From JAIBCC01 sp963763855 (GTDB lineage: Bacteria > Acidobacteriota > Blastocatellia > Pyrinomonadales > Pyrinomonadaceae), in contig CAVXPU010000005.1 of NCBI GenBank assembly GCA_963763855.1, positions 3,286,001 through 3,350,000 on the forward strand: a stretch of 64,000 nucleotides of DNA. Direction: 5' to 3'. A program made the translations under genes and the position numbers. Below, piece by piece: positions 44,161 through 52,877 of the stretch (position 1 is its first letter; the number at the start of each line of letters is the position of its first letter). The notes beneath the pieces were generated by a model, which saw only the letters and a program-made list of their open reading frames with translations, did not search any database and had not been told where the DNA came from.

Positions 44161-46025
44161 TCAAAATCTATGCCGCGAGGACGATAGGTAGCGGGATTTT
44201 CGCCGAAAAGGCTTTGTAGCAACAGAAGATTTGCCGCCATTCGTATTTCCCTTTTCTCAAATTTCTTAGCGATCTCTTTTGTTCGAGAGAAATCACTCTC
44301 GGAAAGATTTCGAAGAAACTGAGGGATACTCTCTGCTTGTCGGAAAACGTTGCGTGTAAACCCAATTTCTCCCAAAAAGAATGAAGCGTTTGCCTCCCCA
44401 CTGACAATCAGGTTCTCCTCACCATTTGCGAATTCACCTAGATTAATCGCATTTTCAATCACTCCGTTAATCGAAACTAACGATTCGATTATTTGAAAAG
44501 ACTTCTTGGGATCAATTGAAGAATAGCCCATTGCCAAAAGTAGTTTCGAAACGTAATCCGCATAGCTTTTCGTTTCAGGTCTAATGTAAACCTCAGCTTC
44601 TCTTAGGAGTTCTTTCCCGAGTTCTTTGTCCCTACAAATCATCGCAAACCCCGAAAGCTTCTCAACTACAGGAAGAAAGCCATCAGGACGCGTGAATTGG
44701 TATACACTCTCCGAAAAGACTATTCCCTTTATTTCTTCAATTAACTGCCTCTTTTCATTGGCAGTGAAACTTCCATTTCTTAGCTTCTCTGACAAAAACA
44801 CCCTTCTTTCTTGGCGTATCTCCCAATCACTTTTTGGACGAGGTTCATCCATATTACTCTTTGTCTTCTTCGAATAACCTCGCTTGGACACAGAAACGCT
44901 CACAGCCTTGTTCGCGTTAGCGATTGCTACCGATACAACCCTATTTGCTGGAGCATTTGACGGGTAACGAGAGTCATTTGCCCAACCCCAATATTCCCGT
45001 GTTGCAGTATTGGTGGCATTTGCATTGACAATAGGTTGCGATTTCTTCTTTAGGGCTTGTCGAATTTGCAAAGACTGTTGGGGTGAATATTTTTTAATTT
45101 TGTAGGCGATATCCTCCAAAACCCACGGATTATTCACATCGTATTTCGTTAAAGCGTATTCTCCCAAAAGTTTTGCCAAGTTGATCAGCGACTTTACACT
45201 GAGCATCGAGTCTTTTGAATTAATGTCCTTATTTTCTTCGCATGTATCAAAGAAAAGATTCAGAAGGAAAGTAGTTACTTTGTAATCCGCTGAAGATGTT
45301 ATTTTTTGCAGTGTTTCCTCAGCTAATTCTCTACCCTTGGATGAGTCTTTCTTGTAGATTCGTCTTAGAATATCAATGTAGGTACTTGAAAATTCACGTT
45401 CAAGGAGTTCGCGAGCAATTAGTAAGGATTTGTCCAAATCATTCCTCGCAAGTAACGCATCAACAATTCTTGGCTTAATCGAGGAATAGTAGCCCTGATC
45501 TCCTTGAATTGATTCAATTTCTGGATATTCAGTAATGAATTGATACGCCATTTCGGGCTCAATTGAAATTAACACAAAGATCAAATTTTCTTTAGTTTTA
45601 GAAATCTTCGAAAACTCAGAAAGGATCTGCAAATGCTCCAGATTGGGTGGCTTTGATTGCTTTGCTATTTTGACCGAAGGATACATATCGGAAATTGAAA
45701 CATTTGCTTTTTTTGCTTTCGCAATAATGGCTGAGTGAGACTTCTTGAAATCCTCAATCACTTGCTCAATCATTCTGCGAGCCTCTTTTTCATCATATTT
45801 CCAAAGCAATCTAGCCGTTTCAATCGTAAAATACTGCCGATTTTCTTCGGCTTTTAGATTAGGAATTTCTTTAATCGTCTGACGCAAAAATTCGACCGCA
45901 CTTTTCCGCAATTCGGGTGATATTTCAGGTTGTTTGATATTGGTTTGCGTAGCCTTTTGGGCAAAAAGATTGCTGAAAAGTAAAGCGGTGATGAAAATTA
46001 TTGAAAAAGTCTTTTGAATGAGCAT
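44157..46025 (-). CDS. Large secreted protein of unknown function
   Basis: 622 aa; AGGAGG lies 8 nt ahead of the ATG. A signal peptide (MLIQKTFSIIFITALLFSNLFAQ) precedes a mainly helical protein with repeated paired helices (ARRMIEQVIEDF, SLLIARELLEREF, GRELAEETLQKI), suggesting an alpha-solenoid. A polar Asn/Ala/Ser-rich linker at about 340-400 divides two helical halves. It has no catalytic motif I recognise. Its stop overlaps the dienoyl-CoA-reductase stop by TTAA. Confidence 0.7.
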   Translation of the reverse strand: MLIQKTFSIIFITALLFSNLFAQKATQTNIKQPEISPELRKSAVEFLRQTIKEIPNLKAEENRQYFTIETARLLWKYDEKEARRMIEQVIEDFKKSHSAIIAKAKKANVSISDMYPSVKIAKQSKPPNLEHLQILSEFSKISKTKENLIFVLISIEPEMAYQFITEYPEIESIQGDQGYYSSIKPRIVDALLARNDLDKSLLIARELLEREFSSTYIDILRRIYKKDSSKGRELAEETLQKITSSADYKVTTFLLNLFFDTCEENKDINSKDSMLSVKSLINLAKLLGEYALTKYDVNNPWVLEDIAYKIKKYSPQQSLQIRQALKKKSQPIVNANATNTATREYWGWANDSRYPSNAPANRVVSVAIANANKAVSVSVSKRGYSKKTKSNMDEPRPKSDWEIRQERRVFLSEKLRNGSFTANEKRQLIEEIKGIVFSESVYQFTRPDGFLPVVEKLSGFAMICRDKELGKELLREAEVYIRPETKSYADYVSKLLLAMGYSSIDPKKSFQIIESLVSINGVIENAINLGEFANGEENLIVSGEANASFFLGEIGFTRNVFRQAESIPQFLRNLSESDFSRTKEIAKKFEKREIRMAANLLLLQSLFGENPATYRPRGIDFD

Positions 46026-46062
46026 TTTGAGCCTCCTGAATTATGTGTTGAATCTTACTCCT

Positions 46063-46090
46063 TTGCGAAAAGTATTCGCAAGTATTTTTT
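46063..46090 (+). terminator. Hairpin plus T run in the trpE leader
   Basis: TTGCGAA/TTCGCAA with a 5-nt loop, then GTA and six T. It lies 59 bp upstream of trpE and also within the leader of the divergent gene. It could be an intrinsic terminator; no Trp-rich leader peptide is visible. Confidence 0.35.
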
Positions 46091-46148
46091 GGAAACAATC
46101 GCTTTACCAATTTTCAATTAACCTTTACCATTTACTCTGGAAAATTAA

Positions 46149-47648
46149 ATGCTAGAAATCAGCCCTAAAACTTTTGAAGAATTTGTTGCCGAAACTAAAA
46201 AAGGCAATGTTGTGCCAGTTGTGCGGAGCGTTTTGGCGGATTTGCATACGCCTGTAAGTGCGTTTATGCGGGTTTGCGGCGAGGCAAAAGAAGCCTTTTT
46301 GTTTGAATCAGTGGAAGGCGGCGAGCGGCTTGCACGCTATTCTTTTTTGGCTGCGAATCCATTTATGACGATTCGGGTTAGCGATGAAAACGTTTTGATA
46401 ACTACCGGCAAGAAGTCTGAAACGCTTAAAAATACTCCGCTTTTCGACTTTTTTCGGATGCATTTTGGCATCAATAAATTAGCTAAACGCGATAATTTAC
46501 CGCCTCTTTGCGGAGGTGCGGTCGGCTTTTTGACGTATGATGCGGTTCGCTGGTTTGAACCGATTTTGGATGATGGAAGTCAATTTGAACAAGCCGATGC
46601 CGTTTGGATGTTTTTCAAAACGATGCTTGCTTTTGATCGTCTCAAGCAGCGGATCGAAATCGTTTCCACCGTTTTTACAGACGAAGCGGAAGGCGATGAT
46701 AAAAAATTAGAAGCCCTTTATAATCAAGCAATTAAAGAAACGGAAAAGATTGAAAAGCTACTAGCGGATTCTGCAAAATTCCCTCTTAATCAAACTTCAA
46801 AACCGCCAAAAACGAATTCATTTGCTTCCAATTGGACGAAAAACGCGTTTATGGAAAGCGTTGAGAAAATTCAAGAGCATATTTTGGCTGGCGATGCTTA
46901 TCAGGTTGTACTTTCCCAAAAATTCAGCCGTAAAGTTGCCGCAGATCCCGTTAATATTTATCGTGCTTTGAGGACTACAAATCCTTCTCCGTATATGTTT
47001 TATCTCAAATTTGATAAAGAAATTTTGATCGGAGCGTCGCCTGAAATGTTAGTCCGGTGTCGGGGAAAAGAATTGACATATCATCCGATTGCCGGAACGC
47101 GTCCGCGTGGGGCGACCGAAACCGAAGACTGGATTTTGGGCGAAGATATGCGTTCGGATGAAAAAGAAATTGCTGAGCACGTTATGCTTGTTGATCTTGG
47201 TCGCAATGATCTCGGCAGAATTTCCGAATACGGCTCGGTTGAAGTGGAAGAATTAATGAAAATCGAGCGATATAGCCATGTTCAGCATCTGGTTACAAAT
47301 CTAACTGCAACTTTACGTGAAGAATTTGATTGTTTCGACGCTCTCGCGTCGTGTTTTCCTGCCGGAACGGTTTCGGGTGCACCAAAGGTCAGTGCAATGG
47401 ACATCATCAAAAAACTTGAGCCATCTCCGCGTGGGATTTACGCTGGAACGGTTGGATATATTGACTATGCGGAAAATCTTGATACCTGTATCGCTATCAG
47501 AACATTGGAGTTACGCGATGGAACGGCTTACGTGCAAGCCGGTGCGGGAGTAGTAGCGGATTCGATTCCGGCAAAAGAATATGAGGAAACGATCAACAAA
47601 GCGAGGGCTTTGGTAAAGGCAATCGAAATGGCTGAAAAAGGCTTGTAA
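46149..47648 (+). CDS. trpE: Anthranilate synthase component I
   Basis: 499 aa. The chorismate-binding domain is complete: DAYQVVLSQKFSR, GASPEMLVRC, HPIAGTRPRGATE, LVDLGRNDLGR, VSGAPKVSAMDII and IRTLELRDG...VQAGAGVVADSIP. The N-terminal LESVEGGERLARYSFLA-type site (SVEGGERLARYSFLAANP) is the tryptophan feedback site. With TrpG it converts chorismate and glutamine to anthranilate. First gene of the trp group. Confidence 0.95.
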   Translation: MLEISPKTFEEFVAETKKGNVVPVVRSVLADLHTPVSAFMRVCGEAKEAFLFESVEGGERLARYSFLAANPFMTIRVSDENVLITTGKKSETLKNTPLFDFFRMHFGINKLAKRDNLPPLCGGAVGFLTYDAVRWFEPILDDGSQFEQADAVWMFFKTMLAFDRLKQRIEIVSTVFTDEAEGDDKKLEALYNQAIKETEKIEKLLADSAKFPLNQTSKPPKTNSFASNWTKNAFMESVEKIQEHILAGDAYQVVLSQKFSRKVAADPVNIYRALRTTNPSPYMFYLKFDKEILIGASPEMLVRCRGKELTYHPIAGTRPRGATETEDWILGEDMRSDEKEIAEHVMLVDLGRNDLGRISEYGSVEVEELMKIERYSHVQHLVTNLTATLREEFDCFDALASCFPAGTVSGAPKVSAMDIIKKLEPSPRGIYAGTVGYIDYAENLDTCIAIRTLELRDGTAYVQAGAGVVADSIPAKEYEETINKARALVKAIEMAEKGL

Positions 47649-47649
47649 C

Positions 47650-47696
47650 GCAGGCATCATGCCTGCCCTAGCTGCACTTGCAGGCAAGATGCCTGT
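47650..47696. repeat. Tandem pair of short palindromes
   Basis: GCAGGCATCATGCCTGC and GCAGGCAAGATGCCTGT, 13 bp apart, just after the trpE stop. Each is a hairpin with a 3-nt loop and the two are copies of each other. Confidence 0.8.
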
Positions 47697-47704
47697 CTTA
47701 CATT

Positions 47705-48523
47705 ATGAAAATCACACTAATTTTTATATTTTTAATACTTTCGTCAATCGCCTGCCAAACTCGCACGGGCGAAGAAACGATGAATCCCGATATGGCAAAA
47801 AGCATGATAAAGCTCAAAGGCTATAACGCCGATGAAGCCGGACTTTTTCAAGCCATTAGAAGTAATGATATTGTGATTCTTAAAGCATTTTTCGATGCCG
47901 GAATTGATCCTAATGCAATCAATGGCGAGGGCGAAACTACTCTCACGTTTGCCATCCATAATGCTGATTCTAAAACAGTTAAAGTCTTGCTGAACAAAGT
48001 TAATATGAATCTTCAAGACAAAAAAGGTGATTCGCCGATTCATTTGGCTTTGCTCAAAAACAAAGACGATATTCTGGAAGCTCTGATCGCCAAGGGTGCT
48101 GATGTAAACGTTGCCGGACGCGATAAAACAACCGAGGGGCAAAGCATTTTATATCTCGCCGTGATTCGCAATCGCGAAGATTTGATACAAAAATTGCTTG
48201 ATAAAGGGGCAAACCCCAATCAAGCCGATAAAAGCGGGGCAGTTCCGCTTTCGGAAGCTTGCATTGGTGCAGCAGTTAAGCCCTCGATCGTTAAAATGCT
48301 GCTCGATAAGGGTGCGAATCCGAATCTTCAAGAAAATAAGGGCGGTTCGCCTCTGCTTTTTATTGCGGCGAATAACGAAATTAGTTCATCCAAACGGCAG
48401 GAAGTTGTCAAAATGCTGCTCGATAAAGGTGCTGACAAGAAAATAAAAGATAAATCCGGGAGAACCCCATTTGATTGGGCAAAACAGGTTGCCAACAAGG
48501 ATATTATTGATATTCTGAAGTAA
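47705..48523 (+). CDS. Ankyrin-repeat lipoprotein in the trp operon
   Basis: 272 aa from ATG 47705. Lipoprotein signal ends in SSIAC. About six ankyrin repeats follow, with consensus pieces such as LLDKGANPNQADKSGAVPL, LLDKGANPNLQENKGGSPL and LLDKGADKKIKDKSGRTPFDWA. Ankyrin repeats bind proteins. The partner is unknown. It sits between trpE and trpG with no visible link to tryptophan synthesis. Confidence 0.88.
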   Translation: MKITLIFIFLILSSIACQTRTGEETMNPDMAKSMIKLKGYNADEAGLFQAIRSNDIVILKAFFDAGIDPNAINGEGETTLTFAIHNADSKTVKVLLNKVNMNLQDKKGDSPIHLALLKNKDDILEALIAKGADVNVAGRDKTTEGQSILYLAVIRNREDLIQKLLDKGANPNQADKSGAVPLSEACIGAAVKPSIVKMLLDKGANPNLQENKGGSPLLFIAANNEISSSKRQEVVKMLLDKGADKKIKDKSGRTPFDWAKQVANKDIIDILK

Positions 48524-48606
48524 GTTATTGAGTTTAGAGGTTGTTAGGTTTGTTCGATTGCTGCTAAACAACCTAATTACTTGTAAACCTGGAAACAAAC
48601 AAAACA

Positions 48607-49173
48607 ATGCTTTTAGTTATAGATAATTACGATTCATTTACATACAACCTCGTGCAATATTTAGGCGAACTCGGTGCGGATATTATTGTCCGAAGGAATG
48701 ACGAAGTTACGCTCAAGCAAATTGACGAAGAACTGCGGCCCGACAGAATTTTGATCTCGCCCGGACCGGGTACGCCCGATGACGCCGGAATTTCTTTGGA
48801 AGTTTTGAAGCAATACGCAGATAAAGTGCCAATTTTGGGCGTTTGTCTCGGACATCAGGCGATTGGACAGTTTTTCGGTGGCAAAGTTATTCGTGCTCCA
48901 ATGCCGGTTCACGGGAAACACACTGAAATTTGTCATGACGGAAAGGGCGTTTTTGCGGATCTTACATATCGCTTCAAAGCCGGACGCTATCATTCGTTAA
49001 TCGTTGATCGCGAAGGACTTCCGGAAGAATTAGAGATTTCTGCAACAACTCCGGAAGGACTGATTATGGGTTTGCGGCATAAAACGCTAAAAATTGAAGG
49101 CGTACAATTTCATCCCGAATCTATTTTGACAAACGAAGGCAAAAAACTATTGCAAAACTTCCTTAATATCTGA
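48607..49173 (+). CDS. trpG: Anthranilate synthase glutaminase component II
   Basis: 188 aa class I amidotransferase. DNYDSFTYNLVQYLGELGA, ISPGPGTPDDAG, GVCLGHQAIGQ with the nucleophile Cys, and QFHPESILT with His and Glu are present. It gives ammonia to TrpE and may also serve PabB. Preceded by a short gap with partial inverted repeats. Confidence 0.94.
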   Translation: MLLVIDNYDSFTYNLVQYLGELGADIIVRRNDEVTLKQIDEELRPDRILISPGPGTPDDAGISLEVLKQYADKVPILGVCLGHQAIGQFFGGKVIRAPMPVHGKHTEICHDGKGVFADLTYRFKAGRYHSLIVDREGLPEELEISATTPEGLIMGLRHKTLKIEGVQFHPESILTNEGKKLLQNFLNI

Positions 49174-49183
49174 GACACTAATA

Positions 49184-49342
49184 GTTGTTAATTATTAATT
49201 TTTAATGGTTAATGTCTTCATCGCCTCAGTTTTCCTTATATTCCTTTGCTCCGTTCGTTTGCTGCTCAGTCGTTCCCCTGACGATTACCGACCGACAATC
49301 AATCATCTACAATTAACAATTAACCATTAACGATTTACAATT
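49184..49342. repeat. Imperfect inverted repeat between trpG and trpD
   Basis: AGTTGTTAATTATTAATTTT ... GGTTAATG at the left and ACAATTAACAATTAACCATT at the right form loose A+T-rich arms. The 177-bp gap holds no gene I can see. Confidence 0.55.
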
Positions 49343-49350
49343 AAGTTCTT

Positions 49351-50427
49351 ATGTCTAAAACCGATTGGCTTCTTGCCGCACCAAGGTCTGCTACAAATAG
49401 CAAAGCGGATACGCCGCTGCATCCATATCTCGTTAAATTGATGCATGGCGAAAATTTTTCAATGGACGAAGCCTCTGAATTTTTCAATGCTTTAACTGAT
49501 GAAAATGCTAATCCCGCACAGATTGCCGGTTCGCTTGTAGCACTTGCGGCAAAGGGCGAAACTTACGAAGAACTTGCGGGAATGGCTCGCGTAATGCGGC
49601 AAAAAAGTACGAAAATTGTCTGTCGGCAAAAGAATTTTATTGACACTGCCGGAACCGGTTCGGGGCAGATCAAGACATTTAACGTTTCAACTGCCGCTTC
49701 ATTTGTAATCGCGGGAGCGGGTTTGACAGTAGCGAAACACGGAAATCGTGCGGTAACGAGCAAAACCGGTAGTGCTGATGTTTTGGATAAACTGGGTGTC
49801 AAAATATCGAGCGAACCACAAAACGCCCAAACTTGCCTGAATGGAATCGGAATCTGCTTCATGTTTGCTCCTAAATTTCACCCATCATTGCGTCGCGTAG
49901 GCGATCTAAGGCGAAGTTTGGGTGTCCGCACATCTCTGAATTTATTGGGTCCGCTTTCAAATCCGGCAAATGCACCGAAGCAAATAATCGGCGTTTGGCA
50001 TCGATCACTGGTCGAACCGATGGCACAGGCACTTTCACTTTTGGGCACCGAAAAAGCATGGGTAATTCATGGCGGCGACGGCTTAGACGAAATTACACTT
50101 TCACGTGAAACATACGTAGCCGAAGTGGAAAAAAATCGCTTGCGGACTTTTACTGTTGACCCGGAAACCTTTGGCTTAAAACGCGGAAAAATCGATAAAC
50201 TTCTGGTTAGTTCACCCGCTGAAAGTGCAAAAATTATTCTAGACGTTTTACACAGCAAACGACGCGATGAAGCCCGAAGTTTGGTTGTAATGAATGCCGC
50301 CGCCGCAATTTATATCGGTGGGCTGGCAAAAGATCTATCACACGCCGCCCGGATGGCTGAGCAATCAATCGATAGCGGACAAGCTCAAAATAAACTCGAA
50401 AGATTAATTCAAACTTCTAATAAGTAA
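49351..50427 (+). CDS. trpD: Anthranilate phosphoribosyltransferase
   Basis: 358 aa. DTAGTGSGQIKTFNVSTAASF (PRPP-binding Gly-rich loop), KHGNRAVTSKTGSADVLDKLG, FAPKFHPSLRRVGDLRRSLG and NLLGPLSNPA are family signatures. It transfers phosphoribose from PRPP to anthranilate. The gene begins with a short extension (SKTDWLLAAPRSATNS) before the usual N-terminal helical region. Confidence 0.95.
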   Translation: MSKTDWLLAAPRSATNSKADTPLHPYLVKLMHGENFSMDEASEFFNALTDENANPAQIAGSLVALAAKGETYEELAGMARVMRQKSTKIVCRQKNFIDTAGTGSGQIKTFNVSTAASFVIAGAGLTVAKHGNRAVTSKTGSADVLDKLGVKISSEPQNAQTCLNGIGICFMFAPKFHPSLRRVGDLRRSLGVRTSLNLLGPLSNPANAPKQIIGVWHRSLVEPMAQALSLLGTEKAWVIHGGDGLDEITLSRETYVAEVEKNRLRTFTVDPETFGLKRGKIDKLLVSSPAESAKIILDVLHSKRRDEARSLVVMNAAAAIYIGGLAKDLSHAARMAEQSIDSGQAQNKLERLIQTSNK

Positions 50428-50472
50428 CAAAACTGCATTTCAGATTCATCTTTTCACGCAAGAAGTGGCAGA

Positions 50473-51273
50473 ATGAATCTAATGAATAATTTTTTGTCAG
50501 AAATTCTTGAGTTGAAGAAAAAAAGCGTCGAATTGGCGAAAGCAACTAATAACTTTGAATCCTTGAAGAATCATGGATTTAGTGTTCGCCACAAAACAGT
50601 AACTCATGCCCTTCGCCGTAAATTGCAAGCTGACGATGCAATTCATATCATTGCTGAAATTAAGCGTGCTTCGCCATCGAAAGGGATAATTAACGACAAA
50701 ATTGACATCGCCGAAATAGCCCAAATGTATGAACGCGGCGGGGCAACCGCGATTTCGGTTTTGACTGAAGAAGATCGCTTTGGCGGAAGTCTGGCAGACC
50801 TCAAAGCTGCCCGTAAAAATGTTAAAATCCCAATTTTACGAAAGGATTTCGTTTTTGATGAATTTCAGATCTATGAAGCTTCCGCCGCCGGTGCAGACGT
50901 AATTTTGCTCATAGCAGCATTGCTCGACGACAAACAATTACTGCAATTCAGAAGAATTATCGAAGATCAATTAAAGCTCGATGCCATCGTAGAAGTTCAC
51001 ACCTTAGAGGAAATGGAACGTGCAAAAGCAATCGGTGCAACAATTATCGGAGTTAATAATCGTGATTTGGTATCGTTCGAAGTTTCGCTCGATGTTTCGC
51101 GTGAACTTATCAAACATGCTCCGAAAGATGCCTTAATGATTTCTGAAAGCGGTTTAACAACGAAAGCCGAGTTACTTGAATTGAAAGAATTAGGATACAA
51201 AGGTTTTCTTATCGGCGAGACTTTGATGCGAAGCGGAAATGCGGAAACTGAACTGCAAAAATTGACAAATTAA
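50473..51273 (+). CDS. trpC: Indole-3-glycerol phosphate synthase
   Basis: 266 aa; the ATG three codons downstream (MNNFLSEI) is also possible. EIKRASPSKG, VLTEEDRFGGSL, PILRKDFVFDEFQIYEA, GVNNRDL and SESGL are the TIM-barrel active-site motifs. Product is indole-glycerol phosphate. Last trp gene of the group; trpF, trpB and trpA are not in the window. Confidence 0.95.
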   Translation: MNLMNNFLSEILELKKKSVELAKATNNFESLKNHGFSVRHKTVTHALRRKLQADDAIHIIAEIKRASPSKGIINDKIDIAEIAQMYERGGATAISVLTEEDRFGGSLADLKAARKNVKIPILRKDFVFDEFQIYEASAAGADVILLIAALLDDKQLLQFRRIIEDQLKLDAIVEVHTLEEMERAKAIGATIIGVNNRDLVSFEVSLDVSRELIKHAPKDALMISESGLTTKAELLELKELGYKGFLIGETLMRSGNAETELQKLTN

Positions 51274-51361
51274 GCTGATTTTCAAAAAAGTATGTTGCAG
51301 TTTTTGTAAAAGTGCGTTCAAATTAACTTACAAAAATCAATTTAATATTTGGAGAAAAAAC

Positions 51362-51961
51362 ATGTTGAGAAAAATCATTTCAATTGCTTTAGTTACAATG
51401 CTTTGGTTGTCAGTTTACGCTGCCACGCCTTTTTCGGTTGATACGGCTCATTCAAATGTCGGATTTAGCGTTCCGATTGCGGGCGGATTAGCTTCGGTCA
51501 GTGGAAAATTCGGGCAATTTTCGGTCAATTTAAATTTTGACGAAACGGACATTACGAAATCGACCGTTGAGGCAACGATCAAAGCGGACAGCATAAACAC
51601 GGGAATTGTCGGTCGCGATAATCACTTGAAAACGGCTGATTTTTTCGACGTAGCCAAATATCCTGAGATCACTTTCAAAAGCAAAAAGGTTGAAAAGAAA
51701 GGCAAAAACCTAATGCTAACGGGCGATTTCACAATGCACGGCGTTACAAAAGAAGTTATGTTTCCTTTTACAGTTGTCGGAAATTGTTACGATAAAAAAG
51801 CCAAAACTGTAACGCCGCCATGCGGATTTTCGGCGAATTTCAAGATAAATCGGGCGGATTATGGCATTACTTACGCACGTAAAGATGATGCAAATTTCAT
51901 CGGAAATATGATCGACGTAAATCTTAATTTGCTTGCCGTAAAACCAAGACCAAAGCAATAA
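51362..51961 (+). CDS. YceI family periplasmic protein
   Basis: 199 aa; GGAG lies 7 nt ahead of the ATG. Signal peptide (MLRKIISIALVTMLWLSVYA) and YceI domain: FSVDTAHSNVGFSVPIAGG, VSGKFGQF, IVGRDNHLKTADFFDVAKYPEITFKS, LTGDFTMHGVTKEV. Lipocalin-like fold binding polyisoprenoids. fdhD follows 2 nt later, so it may share a transcript with it. Confidence 0.92.
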   Translation: MLRKIISIALVTMLWLSVYAATPFSVDTAHSNVGFSVPIAGGLASVSGKFGQFSVNLNFDETDITKSTVEATIKADSINTGIVGRDNHLKTADFFDVAKYPEITFKSKKVEKKGKNLMLTGDFTMHGVTKEVMFPFTVVGNCYDKKAKTVTPPCGFSANFKINRADYGITYARKDDANFIGNMIDVNLNLLAVKPRPKQ

Positions 51962-51963
51962 CT

Positions 51964-52785
51964 GTGTCCAGTTTTTCCGAAACCGAAATTTACAAATTTC
52001 CCGAATCGCAGAAAACAACCGACGTTTTAGCGATTGAAGAACCCTTGGAAATTCGCCTCGGTTTTCACGAAAACGGCAAATTTACGCACAAGGCAATTTC
52101 GATCACAATGCGAACGCCCGACCACGATTTTGAACTCGCGGCGGGCTTTCTTTTTACCGAGGGAATCTTGCAAAATGCCTCGCAAATTGTTGACATTAAA
52201 CACTGCGGAAAAATTGGCGAAGGCTTTACAAATACAGTTCGCGTAGATCTATTGAGCGGCGTAAAGATTGATTTCAAACGACTTGAGCGTAATTTTTATA
52301 CAACTTCAAGCTGCGGCGTTTGCGGAAAAAGTTCGATCGAAGCCTTGCATACAGGCGTGAAAAACGTCTCATCAAGCTTAAAGATCAAGGCAGATTTAAT
52401 CCATCAATTGCCCGAAATTCTCCGACAATCTCAAACAGTTTTCGACGCGACCGGCGGACTTCACGCTTCGGCTTTGTTTGATTCGGACGGAAATTTGGAC
52501 ATCGTTCGCGAAGATGTTGGACGACATAACGCACTCGATAAAGTGATTGGAGCAAAATTTTTGGAAGACAAAATGCCGCTGTCTGATTCCGTTCTACTCG
52601 TCAGCGGACGTGCGAGTTTTGAACTCGTGCAAAAGGCTCTGATGGCGGGAATTCCTATTTTAGCTGCGGTTGGTTCGCCTTCTAGTTTGGCGGTCGAATT
52701 GGCAAAGGAATTCGGTATGACGCTAATCGGATTTGTCCGTGATAATCGGTTTAACATTTATTCAAATGAAAAGCGAATAATTTAG
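51964..52785 (+). CDS. fdhD: Formate dehydrogenase accessory sulfurtransferase FdhD
   Basis: 273 aa from GTG 51964. SCGVCGKSSIEAL holds the two catalytic Cys. RTPDHDFELAAGFLFTEGI, GGLHASALFDSDG and REDVGRHNALDKVIG are signatures. It transfers sulfur to the molybdenum cofactor of formate dehydrogenase-type enzymes, here presumably FdhF, the next gene. Confidence 0.95.
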   Translation: MSSFSETEIYKFPESQKTTDVLAIEEPLEIRLGFHENGKFTHKAISITMRTPDHDFELAAGFLFTEGILQNASQIVDIKHCGKIGEGFTNTVRVDLLSGVKIDFKRLERNFYTTSSCGVCGKSSIEALHTGVKNVSSSLKIKADLIHQLPEILRQSQTVFDATGGLHASALFDSDGNLDIVREDVGRHNALDKVIGAKFLEDKMPLSDSVLLVSGRASFELVQKALMAGIPILAAVGSPSSLAVELAKEFGMTLIGFVRDNRFNIYSNEKRII

Positions 52786-52793
52786 GAAATCTA

Positions 52794-52869
52794 CCCGCGA
52801 GTATTCGCTGATTGACGCGAATATTCTAAAACGATTCTTTATTAGCGATGATTCGCGGAAATTCGCGGG
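52794..52869. repeat. Palindromic element between fdhD and fdhF
   Basis: CCCGCGAGTATTCGCTGAT at the left and ATTAGCGATGATTCGCGGAA plus ATTCGCGGG at the right form imperfect arms. It ends 8 bp before the fdhF start. Confidence 0.65.
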
Positions 52870-52877
52870 CAAAATAT

